This document shows, piece by piece, positions 40,927 through 55,200 of a DNA stretch of 64,000 nt (the stretch's first letter is position 1; each line of letters starts with the position of its first letter). The notes under the pieces are model-generated. The model had not been told where the DNA came from and searched no databases. It saw only the letters and a list, made by a program, of their open reading frames with translations. The stretch is from Eutrigla gurnardus (Eukaryota > Chordata > Actinopteri > Perciformes > Triglidae). A program made the position numbers and the translations under genes. Location: positions 22,505,561 to 22,569,560 of the forward strand of contig OY741271.1 in the NCBI GenBank assembly GCA_963514095.1. The letters are read 5' to 3'.

Positions 40927-41878
40927 ACACTCCAAGACACACGTACTTCTGCCAAGAACACAGCAGAAGAACAACGAGGGATTTGTGCAGAAGAAAGGAC
41001 GATGGACATTACAATGAACAGGTCACAGTTTAATCAACGTCACTGTATGATGTGAACAGACGAGAGATTTCTTATGGGGTTGTGGCCGCGAGGAGGCTGC
41101 CGTAAACAAGGTGACTGTACGTCTGTGCCTGCACGTCAAGGCACAAGCCTGCTCCAACCTCAATGTACCACTGATGAAAAAAAGGGAAAACTGTTAATAA
41201 TAGGCAACAGTTGTCTTCAAGCAGCTTGTCTAATACACACGTCTTCTTTTTAATGTACTGCTGTAGTATGTAGTAACTGTGTGATTTGGACTTTAGAAGT
41301 AACTGATACTTGAACGGCTGGTTTAGGAGTTGTTTAACATCGTAATAATGCACTTCTTGAGTGTGTTTCTTCTCTGGTAGTTGACCGTTGCTCTTTCGAG
41401 TGCTCCCCTTGTGTTTCAGTGCCTTAAAGTGTCATTCAAATTAACCAGTTCCTATATCTTAATTGATTTTATATATTCTTGAAGCCTAAACATTTGAAGT
41501 GCCCTGCAGCAATCTTTGGACTGTTTTTGTACTAATTAAGAGTTTAGTCTGCATTTATGGGTGGCGTTAGATGTCCGTTAACCATCAACCACATGTTCCT
41601 TATTTGAACCACAGTGTCCTCCTCCCGTTTCACCTATTTACTTTGATTCTTGCTCAGGTTTTTTTTTCGTTTCTTACATCTGCAACACAGTTCTAAGGGT
41701 GCAAGTATTTTTCTGATGACAGTTTATAAAGTCTAGAAGTACAGTCCAGTTCTTCTGGGGTTTTTTTTTTTTTCGATGAAGCAGAAAAATTACATGGTTG
41801 AAATTTTTATGATGTGAGTATCACCATTTTAATAGGTTCTGTAACTGTTTCCTCTATCCTTTGGTTGTTATTTGTCCA

Positions 41879-41884
41879 AATAAA
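41879..41884 (+). terminator. Poly(A) signal candidate for plp2
   Basis: AATAAA lies 953 bp after the stop, with a second one 81 bp further on. Confidence 0.5.
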
Positions 41885-43042
41885 ACTGCCATATTATAAT
41901 TTTTTTAGCATGCTTTACAAGAGTGTAATTTCAAAGTTCAAAGCAGCCTTGCTTTGGGAAATAAAAGCCATTGTTACTACAAGGAAATCTTGTTTTCTTT
42001 TTTTTTCTTTCTAACTTATGCCGCACACTAATCCTACTTCCTAACAATGATGTTTGGAATAAGAACCTAATTGATTGCATGTTGCTGAAAACATCTGGGC
42101 TGTAACTTGTCTTCTCTCAGATTACCACTAGATGGAAGCAGACTCATTGGAAATCAGTTGTTTAAAACCCCTCTGTCCCATCAGCTAGGAGTACATACTG
42201 TATAATAAGAGTTAACATTGACACTGGAGTTGTGTTTTCTCTGGTCAATCATCAGATTGTTGGAGTCCAGGAACTTTGTTTTTACACTCTGTCTGTCAGG
42301 ATTTGTATTGACCTGGTGCAGCATGCCTCTGGGATCTCTAATCTTATCTGAAATGTTTCTTTTTCCAGACAGTTATTTATGCTGACCCTCTCTTTTCACT
42401 TTAAAATCCCCCAAATCCTTTCCTACTGCAATACACCACTACAGTACATGAGTCCCATGTCAGTTTAAAGACAGTGGAATGGTAATCCTTTGTTTGGGGT
42501 CATACTGAGTTGTTATCAAACTAATTCCCCATGTTGAGACTGCTGTAGCGGCCAGAGTGTAATAATAACTTGGGGGCCTAAACACGTCTGTGTTCATATT
42601 TCCTTGTATGAATTTTTTATTTAGGAATATGTATTAAACCCATCCTGTTTGTAACCAGTTTCTGCTTACATAAAGACTCAAATGGTATGAATCAGAAAGT
42701 CTAGCAGGGGTTTCGTGAGTTCTTGTACTTAGACGAGTTGAATTAAAGCTCCAAGCTTCAGGACAGTCGGCTGCTCGCGTTCAGGTTTAAGGCGAGGGGA
42801 GGTAGAGTTGGAATTTACTCAAGTTACCAAGGCGCTGTCAGGATGGCGCCCACGCCTTCAACATAAAAGCGGCGACGTTATGATGTTGACATTTTAGAGT
42901 TTATGTCGGTAAATATCTTGAACAATAAAACAACGTTATACTTCCTTAACCAGAGGTATATCTCAATTTAGCTTTTAGGTTTGTGTCTGCCCGATAAATA
43001 TAGAAAATAGGTGTTAAGCAGTGTTTTACTTTGAAAGGTCAC

Positions 43043-43050
43043 CCGGAAGT
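43043..43050 (+). promoter_or_regulatory. ETS-family site (CCGGAAGT) upstream of prickle3
   Basis: ACCCGGAAGT lies 218 bp before the prickle3 ATG in a TATA-less, CpG-bearing region. This is a typical initiator-proximal ETS/GABP motif. Function is inferred from position only. Confidence 0.45.
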
Positions 43051-43260
43051 CACTTTTTTTTTCAGTTAGGCTAGCTTGTCAGTTGCCAAAGTAGTTAGCT
43101 AAGGCGGAAGGAGGAGTCCGGGGCAGACTGGAGGGGGGACATCATGTAGTTTGTTCAGCACAGACTGTGTGACTTAATATAGTTATATACTCGGCGTTTC
43201 TTCACAAAGTTTCTTCATCCGAAACTCAATTGTGTTTTTTTTTTACTTCAAACTGACCTC

Positions 43261-46200
43261 ATGTTTCTGCACGGATCCAAAAAGCGACGGTCGAACCGTT
43301 CGGTAAGTGGCTATTTTTTTTTTTGCCATTTATTTCTTAATGACTTTCACAAGTTAGTAAATAATTTGGGAAACCTGTTATACCATCCTCTGTTAACATA
43401 CACATACTTTAGGGTTGTGTTAAACCTTGCTCTGCCTCGCTGTAATAGTTAGGCTTGAAATGAACTTGTAGGCTATTCAAGTCCAACACTGAAAACAGCC
43501 CAAGCGGAACTTTGTCCACCTTCACCTGGCTTTTGTGTCGTACGCCTACATTGTTTTTTTTGTTATAACAAAAATGGCCGACTCCTTTCCAACACTTAAA
43601 ATAATGATGTTCCATTTGTTTATTACATTATGTACCAGAAAGTAAATTCTTCGTTTCTTGAGTAATTTCGGGCGCCCCGGGTCCCGTCAGGAGGTGACGT
43701 CACAGATTTTTACCTGAACAGGTTGGTGATGTGGTCTCTGTAACCCGAACATGTTTATTGCCTTTGTCAGGATGTCGTTACAACAACACTTTATGCTCGG
43801 ATAGACTGTGCGTAAGCTGGAAATTTGCCCCAAAGGCAGCCTTTATGATCAGGTTACTAACCATGAGGCTTGTTTTGGGACCAGGCGAACAGCTGTGGGG
43901 CCAAGACACATCTGGCTGGGCAGCACGCTTTTGATTATATTCAGACTGTGAATCCAACTACCACATTACTTGCTGAAAAGTCTTAAACTTAATGTATTAT
44001 TAGCAAACCATAATGCCCCTCTCTGGATTTAACTCAATATACATTTAGTAGTATTTTTTTACAGTGATGCAAGAAGAAGAAGTAAAAGTAGTATTAGTAG
44101 TACTGAAATACTCTGTTAGAAGCAAAATACTTGCAGTCTAAATGTTAGTTAAGTAGAAGTACAAAAGTATCTGCATCGAAATATGCGTAAAGGCCCATTT
44201 CAGGATGCAATTTATATGTATATTATGATTATTATTACAATTACTTTAATGTTGCAGCTGTAAAAGGTGATTGCTGTATATACTGGAACAAGACTGTTGG
44301 AATGTTACTCTACAAGCAACCCCACTGAGAGGGGATGTATGCAGAGGATGTGGAATACATTATTTATATATATTTATATATATATGTACTTAGTTACTTT
44401 CCACCGCTTGTATTTAATGTAGGCCTAGATCTTGCAATTTCTTGTTTTGGGAAAGGGCTTCCACCCTGTTTAAACACTCGGGACACCTGTTCCCACCTGA
44501 CACGTGCGATAAATACAGTCAGGTATTAATGAATGCCATTAATAATTTATGCTCTAACACACCATTATATCGGCACTCAAAAAGTGAGTTTTGAATCGTG
44601 TTACAGCACAGATGTCAATAACTGCGAAGTGTACATTTGTGTAAGATACATGTGTTTTGCCTGTAGGAAACAGACTGATTTAGGCTATAATATGAGATTA
44701 GATATCATCTTGGACTTTACTAGACTTTGATACAGATTAAATGTCTTTCTTTTCCTAGCAGTAGCACAGCATTTGAGTAGTATAATTTTGTGTATTAAAC
44801 TGGATGAATTGAGCAATGTCAACAGCTGTCTATCTCAGGGACTGTGTTACTTTACATTCTTTTATTGTGGATGCTGGCACTCTGGCTTGGAAGGGAGTCA
44901 TCATTAATTGAAGCATTATTTGCTACACCTTTAATAAAATTAAAAAAAAGGTTCCCACATACAACAGCGCTGTCACAGACAAACATTTCTGTGTGACCCC
45001 CCAGAATGACACCTGTAAACCTCCAGTTGTGAAACATTGTTTTTCTTTTGTGAAGCGTCAGGAAGCAGTGATGCATAAGAGTGATTGGAGTGAGATTGGA
45101 GGGGTCTGGCCTGCAGGCTGTCTGTTTGATCCTGTCCAGTGACGAGAGGTGCGTCTACTCACCGTGGCAAGGCTGCAAAGGCCCCCCGACCTCTGACCTT
45201 TCCTGTTAATGTTTAACCCCTCCTGCACCACAACATTGAGAGGAGCAAAACTTAAATTTCAATCAGTCTTCTGTTGGATCAATAAACTGAACCGTGCACT
45301 TGCCCTCGCACCTGAGGTGTACCACTCACTTAGCTTTTAGCTCGGGCTTCATGACATCGTTTAGGAGAATCTACTCTCGTATATTATTGTAAGTAATTGG
45401 CTGAACCAATGCAGTTGTTTTCAGATAACAAAGCTGGCAGACTTCCAGTTTGTCCATTACCTGGTTACACGGTTACTTGGGAACACAAAAAAAAAAAAGC
45501 GCGGCATGTGATCAAACCTTACACCCACTTAGGGAAAACAAAGGAGCTGATATGAAAAGTCTGACGCCGGTCTAAGTGTGGGCATGTGAGCCGATGTAAA
45601 CTTGTGTGAATGGATTATTTACCTTACCCACACTCAGTTTAGAAGAAACTTCCCACCGCCACTCCCATCACATCCTTCGTGTGCAGCACAATAGGCAAAC
45701 CTCATTGTTCGGGCCACAAACTTGACGCTTTATCTTTTGTGTAAAACTGAAAGGAAGCGCACATGAAGTCTCTGTGTAGCTTTGACATGTAGGACACCGT
45801 CAGCAAGATAAGGAAATGTAAAACTGACTGGTAGAGGCTCATTTTCAAGGTTGGAAGGTTGCCATTCCTGTTGTAATTAAAACACAGTCATTTAGGAGTA
45901 AATTAGTCCTCCTGATTATTTAAATTAAACTTTGGGAGCACCCAGATGTCGTGAGATTTTGTGGAACTAAATATATCAAGTAAGCAGTGGTGTTTATTTA
46001 CTGCACATACAATTTTGACGTACTTCGTGTGAGTATTTCCATTCTATGTTACTACACCATATTTTGGAGTCAAATAACTGCATTTATTAAGTCAGATTTA
46101 GGATTCGGGAGAATACTCACAAGAATCTTTATTTTCTTTATGTCAGAGAGGGGAGTTTTCAAACTCAAAGCTGAACGACTGGCTGTCTCTGGAATTCCAG

Positions 46201-49200
46201 AGGTCTTCAGACCTGGGACAGATACCTGACTTTACAAGATTACCCTGTAGCATAACCATCTATAATCCAAGCAGTTCAAATATGCAGCGCTGGCTCTGCA
46301 GACCTATAGCTCAAGCTCAAAGCAACAAGCCTTCAATGTCGGCTAGCTTGCTATCACTTACCAGATGTACTCTCCAAGAAGGAGAATTAAATAATTATCT
46401 GTGGGTCTTTTTTCTGTACATAAACTGAGTAAGAATAAGTTAGTATTGATCCCACTCCCCAAAACGTTCAAATCAGAATCAGCTCAGCTGCCGTGTGCTC
46501 ATACAAGACGTGTGGTATAACCTATAACGGCAGCAGTGGATATTTTGATGTTCAAGGGTTATTGACAATGTAAGGGCCTGTGCCAAGATTCTTTTTTATT
46601 AATTGTATCCTGCTATTAAATGTGCACTGCCAAAGGCTTCACTGTGCAGACCAGAGTGCAGAAAGTGTGCAACAATGACAATAAAAACATGAACGTATAA
46701 AGTGTAATTTCCTTGAATGGAAAGCCAGTTACACCCTGTTATGTCCTGAAATGTAATCTCTTCAGATCAGCTCAAATTGATCTTGCAGCCATTTACTTTA
46801 ATTCTCTGTGACTTCCATTCTGATGTTAAATGGACCCTTTGTAGTGTAATAAGGAGATCCCAGTGCACACAACACAGTAAGGCATTTGAAAAAGGCTTGT
46901 AAATTATTGTTTACCGCCATGTGGGACTATTCTAGACAAACTAGTTCTGGATATAGTCATGGTTGCAAATCTCCAACATCGAACCATGTACTCATAGGAA
47001 ATAATTTTAAAAAAAAGTACATTTAAAGTGATTTCATACTGAAAAGTATACAAAACAAGCTGCTCATTGCTCCCAGTGGTTTCTCATTGCAGTAGTAAAG
47101 TAGTGACGACCCGGGCAACAACCGTCAGCTATCAGTAAGATAAGCTAAGCACACTCGGCATTGCCCTAATCAAGGTAATGCATTCACAGTTTCGTCCATA
47201 AAGAGCTCTGCATGGGAAAACAGGCTTGATGTGAATACAGGTGGCTACGTGGTTAGAGCTGCTGTCCTGCTGAGGTGTGTGCAGTTTGGGAAAAAGAAAG
47301 CAGAAAACACAGCTGAGCAGGTATGCACAGGTACCTGACCTTGCTGTATCACATATCTGCATTTTATTGCTTTGCTCGTTAACCTGTTAGCGTCTCTGTT
47401 CTTGTGTATATATATAGCCTGCGTCTTAATATCCAATTTCTTTTGCGAATTTGCAAATACAGTTTTTTTCAAGTTAAATGTTTGAGAAAGTGAGATTTCT
47501 TTTGGGATTATAAAGCAGATCCGGGTCACCGGATATGGACACCGGGTGAGCCGCGAACGCGTATTGAAGTTGTCACACACATTCAGTTTCACGGTTGTAT
47601 TGATATACTGCAAAAACGGCAACAAAGAAGATACACAAGACCAGAAACCGCTGACCACTCGGAGCAGTGTGGCCTTTTTCAGGAGGAAGGCTTAAAGAGA
47701 CAGATGCTAAAATGGAGCTTTTCAGATGGGAGTCAATACAGATGTATATTCAGAAAGAAAGCATGAGAAAAATGTCTATGGCCAGCGGGTGTCGTATTCT
47801 GTAGAAATGTTTATATGATTTGTGATATTGGGCTATATAAATAAAACTGACTTGAACCGAATCTCTTCAGAGGGGAGACAAATAGCTCCCAAATAGACAC
47901 ATTTTCTCTCTCGACAGTGAGCTTTTGTTACAGAAGATCGGAGAGGTGCGGTGGAATAAAGGCTTCAGAGAAAAAGAAAGTGGAGACAAAGTGACTACAT
48001 GGAGAGGGAAAGGGTGCAGCTCTCATCCTGAGTCTGCTTCCTTCCTCTCATCTCTAAAAAGAGGCTTGTGTCTGCAGTCTGTAGTCTGCACACATGCACA
48101 CACATGCTGCAGGAGGGCAGTTGGTTTCGCTGTTGGCTAAGTCAGACGCACTGCTCAGCATTTCTGGAAAAGGGCATTTTTTTTCATATTTTACACCCAT
48201 CATGGTACTGCATATCCCAAACTTAAACTCACGCATATATAACTGCAGCTAAGTTTGAAAACTGGTTTGCAGCAGCGGACAGGTTTAACACCCACTGTGA
48301 GATTGAGTCTTCTGTATGAGAAGGGAATCCAGTAGATAATTACTGTGCATTCACCTCTAAGTGTTACGTAGAAGCATGAAAGCACAGTTTCAGATTCACC
48401 AGCAACGAATCCAAACAGATGTTACACATGCTGATCGTCATACTCTGCAGCCACGTCACTGGTTTTACCTCTGCCAGTTCGAACACACACATTGATACGA
48501 TGATGTAGGATTTCCATAAGCGACATCATCAAGTGATGCATGGGTTATCTATAGACGGCCCATACTCCACCCCAAACGCTGCCCAACTAAAGGCTGCAGA
48601 GATTGACTCTAAGTGCATTCTGCTGGTGGCTTAGGTGGAAACACTCGCTCACTCACTCAATATGATGTTGCTTCTCCCGCGGCCATGTCTAGTAAAAGCG
48701 GTTTGTGCCTGCCTACTGTGTTGTTGTAACCTTTTAGGTGTCTTGTGCCAAAAGGTATCAGTGGTTCTCCACGGGAAATGATGTGGGCTGAAGTGAGTTT
48801 GTGTTTTGTTTTCAGCAGGAGGAAGAGGACCCAGACAGAGGGCAGCCCTGTATGCGCTGTGGGGACCAGTGCCCCGGCTTCCGTGTCCATGGCTGGAGGT
48901 ATGTCTTCTTAAACACTGCCGGCGCTGCCTGTTAGCTTAGCAGGAAATGTTTTTCTCATACTTGATATTCACCTTTGGTGGAGTTGCACTCCCTTGTTGC
49001 TTTTTGGATCTTGTGCAACCTCCGATAACAACCAGCTACTTTAAAAAGGAAGGTACTTTATTATTATTTTTAACTGAAGATATAGCACGGTAACAGGAAA
49101 GGGCAAAAGTTGACACTAGCTGGTCTGTTTTGTGGGTGAAGTGTAAAGAGTGGTTAAAAAAGAACCGAAAGTTCACGAGGTGATCTGCATGTGTGTGTTT

Positions 49201-52200
49201 GCACATGTCTTAGGAAGGCCATCAACATCACTACCCATGACAATCAGCTTATCATGTGTGTACACGCTGAGAGCAGATATACATTAAAAGACAACAAACA
49301 TGACCTAGTCAGAGCACCGCATGATATCCACAGAGCCGATCAGTCTTACTGACCCCGGGACCGTGAAGCATCAGTGCTGTAGACCCATGAGTGCCATTAA
49401 GCCCCGTCAAGTGCAACAGAAGCATCTGCATTTAGTTGACTTCATGGGAAATCAGAAGCACTGCAGGGCAGCGGGATTACCAATGGTTCACCCTGCAACA
49501 TGTGCAGCATGTCTGAGCTCCAGCGGTTTAAACTGAAGGGAGGCTTTTAAAGTGAAACACATTGCGTTGATACAGCCGATTAGTTGCTTTAGCGCACATC
49601 GACTGAGTGTTCATTTGGAACAAGACGAGATCTACCCAGCCGAAGGGCAAATGTTTTGTAGGAAGTTCGAATTTTTAGGAGAGTTTCTGTAAATGTAGGA
49701 GTCTCTGCAGAAAAAAAGCCCTTTCAATTCCTGCAATTCTTGCTTTTCATATTTAGAAACAAGCCACTTGAAATGTCTGTTTGCTCTGGAGTTGTTTAGT
49801 GTCAAAGGCACTACTGAACAATAGTTTATTTCATTCTGTTCAGCAGCTTTTTGTGTGCTTCCCTTTGAGCCCCCTTTTCTCTTCTCTGTCTTCATTAGTC
49901 TGTTAGAGACTATCCACCTAGTCGGGTCTCTTGGTTACATTAATCCTGTCAATCGCACTAATAAGATTAGGCCTTACTGCTGTGATAGGAACCCTCTTGA
50001 CCACTTCATTGTGTCTCCACTGCACTGCTGCTCTCCCTTCACTCTAAAAGGGATATTTCTATTTCTATTTGTGTTGAAACATATGAAATAACTTTATCTT
50101 TATTAGTATTTATTTATGTGAGTGTAAAAGAAGCAAAGAGTCAACCGTTTGGAAGGAAGCTGTATGATCCATATTATAATTTAAATTCTCGAGTACAACA
50201 TGCCTCGTGTTGTGTTTAGTGGCAGCAGACTCACCAGGTCTGACACACAGCGAGATCAGTGGAAAGAAAAAAAGGACCCCAGATGACAAGTTCAGGCGGG
50301 AAACGTACGGCTGAAGCCAACTGTGACTCGGAGAGAATAAAACAAAAGGCACAGGAATGCGTACTTCATGTAACCAACAGGCTGTAATTGTATCTTTTAG
50401 CTTTTTCAGTTCAGTTCCCTTTTATTCAGGTCAAGACAAAAGCTTAGAAGTAAGGATGTAATCTAAAACACGTGTGCTGCTCCCTACCTCAGGCCACACG
50501 CTGGTGGAAGTCCTGCCCCCGTATGCATCATTCTGTTTACAGTATCTGTGTAGTATTACCGTAATGCTGTCGTTTCTCTCAGTCATGCCTTTGGCTGGAG
50601 AGCGGATCTGAAATGATTTGGGCGGGACGACAAAGAGTAATGTCTTGTTCAGACGTCTCTTCGCCGATCCAGGAGAAAGACGAACGTGATTGTGATTAAA
50701 TGATTGAGATTTATGGGGGTCAGTTTTCAAGACCCCCAGAGTCCCGTGCTAATTGCATCTTCCCTGATAACCAATTTAGAGTCACACCTTCCCCGATGGA
50801 GAAGATCATCCAAGTGACCACAGGCTTAACTGCTGATGCTCGCTGAGAGGGAAGTGATCCATCTTCATCCCGAGCTTTCTCAGACAGAGCTTAAACTGAG
50901 GTGGGGGGCAGATGGTGCTTCCGCTGCCCAGCAGCGAGCGAATTGAGTTACTTTTGACCCACGGGTCCCGGCGACGCTTCAAAAGTGTTCAAAGTAGCCG
51001 TCGCCATTAGTCTGGGTGGCCATGCGGCAATTACTCAGCCACTAATTAGTGGCAGAGACTTATAGGACAAGGCCCATCTGTTTCTTCAAATGTGATCTGA
51101 GGAGGGCTTCACTTACACCCTGCAGCGAGTCATAGATTAATACACAGCAGCACACGTTTCAGCAGAGGATTATATTTATGGCTGAGTTTAATAGCTATAT
51201 ACTGACCAACAATATATCTGTTCACCCTTTTGAAAGCGTGTTGTCTTAAAACTGCATTATGTTATGACTGCAAGTTAACTAAAACATGTTTTTAAGATTA
51301 TTTTTGACTTGTGATATCTGGCCAGCAGTCCAAAGTGAAAAGATATTTGGCGGCCAAGACAAAGAGAAGCAGAAAATCATGATCTTTTCAAAGCTGGAAC
51401 CAGAGAATGGTTTGCATTTTGGGCCTAGAGGAACATGTGAAAAGAAAATCTAAATAAAACAAAGAATAAGTGAAGATGAAGTATGCTGGTTGACCAGAGT
51501 CAGATGAGCTGGTGTGTCGTGACTGCATTAACACTGAAGTCATGCCGTCTGCTCGATATTTCACCAGAGACACTTTGTTGTCATGACAAATACTGCGTAG
51601 CGCACATTGCTCATAGGCTCCAAATCTGCTCCACTTTCATTTTTATGATTAATAACTGCATCAAGGCAACAAACAATCGTCCATCTGTGGTGAATCAGTG
51701 GCAGCAGTCTGGTCTGAGGAGGAGTGACACAGTGAGTTTACTCTTCGTGGTTGTCACTTGGACTCTGACGCTTCATATCTCCAAAGGCACCGTGAGTAAA
51801 TGGTCAGGTTTTTTATTGAAATCTCAGCCACTTGCTAAGATTATCTTTTTGAGTACATTTTAAAAATCACATGCCTGCGTGTACCTTGTGTATTTTCCGT
51901 CACGCCTTTTGTTTGAGCCCACTGTCAGCCTGGGAGAGGGTGGGAGTCGGGGGTGGCGGGGACGTTAAAAAGAGCTGAGCAGACAGAGGAATGATCACAT
52001 GGAAAGGAGTTCCCGTAGAATATCCTGCTCTCACTCACAGCTGTAGTCGCCTATGGGATGAGCACACGTTTGAATGGGACAGCGTCAACAGGCCAATCTG
52101 GACTAATTTGTCATGATTCCGGCAGGTAATGAAGAAACCATATTTTACTGTCTAACGGGATTAGAGGGACTAGAAACGCACGCAGTCGTGAAGTTGGGAG

Positions 52201-55200
52201 ACGTGGGGAGACTGAAAGGTTTTGTGTGTGAGTTTACGTTGCTTTGTACACACATCTGTTAGATTTAAGGTGCAGGACATGACGTCATGTAAAGTTGGCG
52301 TTACTCAACAGCTTAAAAGGAGGATTATATGGCTTCTTTGTGGAGATGTTGCTTTATTTAAATATATACACACGGTCGAGAGTGCAGGCTAATACATTAT
52401 TGGACAAACTCGGGTCAGTTTGGTATTCAGGGGAGGATTGAACAAGGCTTAATCTCTGTGTTCAACAAATTAAAATGATTTGAAATCCCCTTAACCCAGG
52501 CTAATTAAAGCTGGGGGATTTTCCACAAAGTTCAAAGGTTTATTACGGCACCTTAAAGTGTGAATATGTAGCTCTATTCTATGTCCTTCACTACCTGTCT
52601 TTATTACTAGTTATTTAGATTATTTGGTAGTTATTTTGTTTATTATGTTTATGACACACAAAAACAGATACATTGACAGCGCCAGCTGTACCAGCAGCTT
52701 CAGTAACAATGTTTTGGTTCAGCAAAACAAATTTAGAAGCAGATTGTTGAATCCTGTCCAAAGCAGCATCTGCTGTGTCTCCTAGTTACAAACACTCATG
52801 GCTGGTTAGTGCTGTTCCCTTGTATTTCTTCATTTTTATTTATCCAGGCAGCACAGTTTGAATATTCATAAATATCATACAGAAATATAGTATTATTGAT
52901 TTAATTACACTTTTATTTAGACCCTTACACTCATGGGTGTTCTCCCACAAGTTGCTATTTCTTTCCTCACAATGAATATTTCATATTTTTATTAATCATT
53001 TATATAGTTCCAGATGTCTGTTGTCTGATTAACCTTTAATTTCGTCTCTTTGACAGAAGTTTGGTCATTTATACATTCTTGCTCTATACATTTTCACCAT
53101 AACTATTTGATATATATTTTGATATTTGATTTTCCCTAATTTAGAACTCCCTTTTAAGTGTTTTGACCTATCAGCACCCAATGTGGTAGATAGGACAGGT
53201 GTGTAACAGGACAGAGCTCAGCACACCAGCGCTTGATTTACTGCAGAATACCTTTCAGAAAGTTGCTGCTTTTTAACTCAAGAAAAAGAAAAATACCATG
53301 GGTATGTTTTGTAAAAGCATTCCCTGTGTCCCGTGGGTCCAGCATTCTGTCTGTACATGTAGTAGAATTATATTTAAATGTCTTGGCATGTGTACAAACC
53401 AATCTTTGGTCAAACTGGATGGCAGCCTGAGCATATTTTCACCCCATATTGGTTCACATTAGACCCACTGGTGATTCTATCCCAACAGCATGTGGAGGCT
53501 GGTAGTGGGGGTGTTGGTGAGGGTGGGGGATGAGACCTGGTGATACATGGCGCATCTGCCATCTGTCCCATCGTGCCAAGTCTCCGGCTGTGTATTCCTA
53601 CCCACTTACATAGGCATCCCCCCCCTTCTGCTAACACACACACACAAAGGCACACACTCAAATACAGCTGGGGTCAGATTCGTGCCAACATGGCTTAGCC
53701 TAAGCCGACTCGCTGTGTTTACTGTTATTTATATTGGTTCTACCTGCTTCGCAGCCATGTTCATATAAGGTGCCAAACTCAGGATTGGCTGCATATTTTA
53801 TATTAAGCATATCCTGAAAAAAGATACATACTTGCATTTATTTTCCCTGTTTTTGTAACGTCCTTCCCGATTAACTCATGTCGAGTAAAGACAGAGTGGA
53901 GCGCGTTCACGCTGACATGCAGGACCTACCTGCCGTTGCTATATTTTTTTGATAGGACGATTGATTAGGAGGGTAGAGCCAGTGCAGTTTACAAGCAGTT
54001 ATGTGTGTTTGAGCTTTTTGGTTGAGTGGGGGTTGGGTGCTGGAATAAAGCAGCTTTGTGCCTTGTGAACTTGAGCCACAAGTGCCAGCTGGCAGGCTGT
54101 TACGCAATCACAACAGAGATGTACACATGCAATGGATGCTGCGTGTAGCCACGCCGTTGCCTCCACACACTCTTTGCGTGACATCCACACCTCACCGACA
54201 CCCCCCGGGGCGCTTCACTCTGACTCCACCTGTCCCACCAGTGGGCACACCCACCTCCAGACTGATTGTAGCGAGCAGCCAGAGGACGGGATGGGGCGTA
54301 ATACGAGGCTGAGGGAGATTATTGCTCCCATCTTCACCTCCCTCTCTTAACTGCCGCGGGATTGACAGCCAGGCTTATGTCAGCGACCTGATTTCCTGCT
54401 TGTTTGTTAGTAGCTTGTTTGGGTGCCTGTCCTGATGTGAGATCCTCAATAACATCTGTGATGAGAGGGAATTTACTCCCAATTGTGTAAATGCATTAGC
54501 AATACGCATGATCTAGAGATTGCATTTTTTTTTGTACCGGTGTGACAACAACAAGGCATTTTTGGCTGCAGAGAGTCTCGTTGAGTCAACCTCAAGAATG
54601 TGTTTACGACGTACTGTCTCCAACGCAAAGTGTGTTCATAAATAATATGGTTACAAACTGTGGGAGTGGCCATATGAAATGCTTTAAGAGCCCTACTATT
54701 TAGGCTTGTTTTATGAATTTATGAATTATAATTTTCTTTATAATTCTGCTTTATCAGATGGTACCACCGGAAAATAGGGAGTCTTGATTCAGATTCGAAT
54801 GTTAACACTGTGGTTTGCACCTTGACCCCTGAAGCACCAGTAAAACCCAGCTTCCTGGTTTTTACTGGTGGCTTCCTGCTGACATTTGATCAGCTTTGGC
54901 TTGTGTTGCAAAAAAAAAAAAAAGTCCTCAGGGATGAAGCTCAACGCCGTCTCTGTCTCCACAGGAAGATCTGCGTCCACTGCAAGTGTGTACGAGAGGA
55001 GCACGCTGTGCGTTCGGTGCCGGGCCAGCTGGAAAAGATGATGACGAAGTTGGTATCAGACTTCCAGAGACACTCCATCTCCGATGATGACTCAGGCTGC
55101 GCCTCCGAGGAGTACGCATGGGTCCCACCTGGGCTCAAGCCCGAACAGGTAACAATAAGGGTGTAGAGCAGACGCAGTCAAACCACACAAAAAATCCCTG

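Larger units (their letters stand above)
40927..43260. other. plp2 3' UTR, intergenic DNA and prickle3 promoter/5' UTR
   Basis: plp2 poly(A) signal candidates are at 41879-41884 and 41960-41965, giving a 3' UTR of roughly 1 kb. A CpG-containing region from about 42760 to 43140 precedes prickle3. It includes GGATGGCGCC at 42841-42850 (YY1-like) and CCGGAAGT at 43043-43050 (ETS-like). Confidence 0.65.
43303..48815 (+). other. prickle3 intron 1 (5.5 kb) with several repeat copies
   Basis: The intron follows a 42-nt first coding exon. It contains the type C repeat (44062-44409), a type C fragment (45985-46095) and other repeat-like stretches near 46470-46700 and 47680-47850. No gene was recognised within it. 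Confidence 0.8.

Noticed and set aside
47258..47278. REST/NRSE-like element (GCTGTCCTGCTGAG)
   Set aside because: Half-sites lack the correct spacing and several consensus bases, and it is in prickle3 rather than near syp. No convincing NRSE was found near syp by eye.
51483..51863. 126-codon open frame in prickle3 intron 2
   Set aside because: No recognisable domain, splice signals or paralogue; length is within chance for 6 kb of sequence, and it sits inside an intron.
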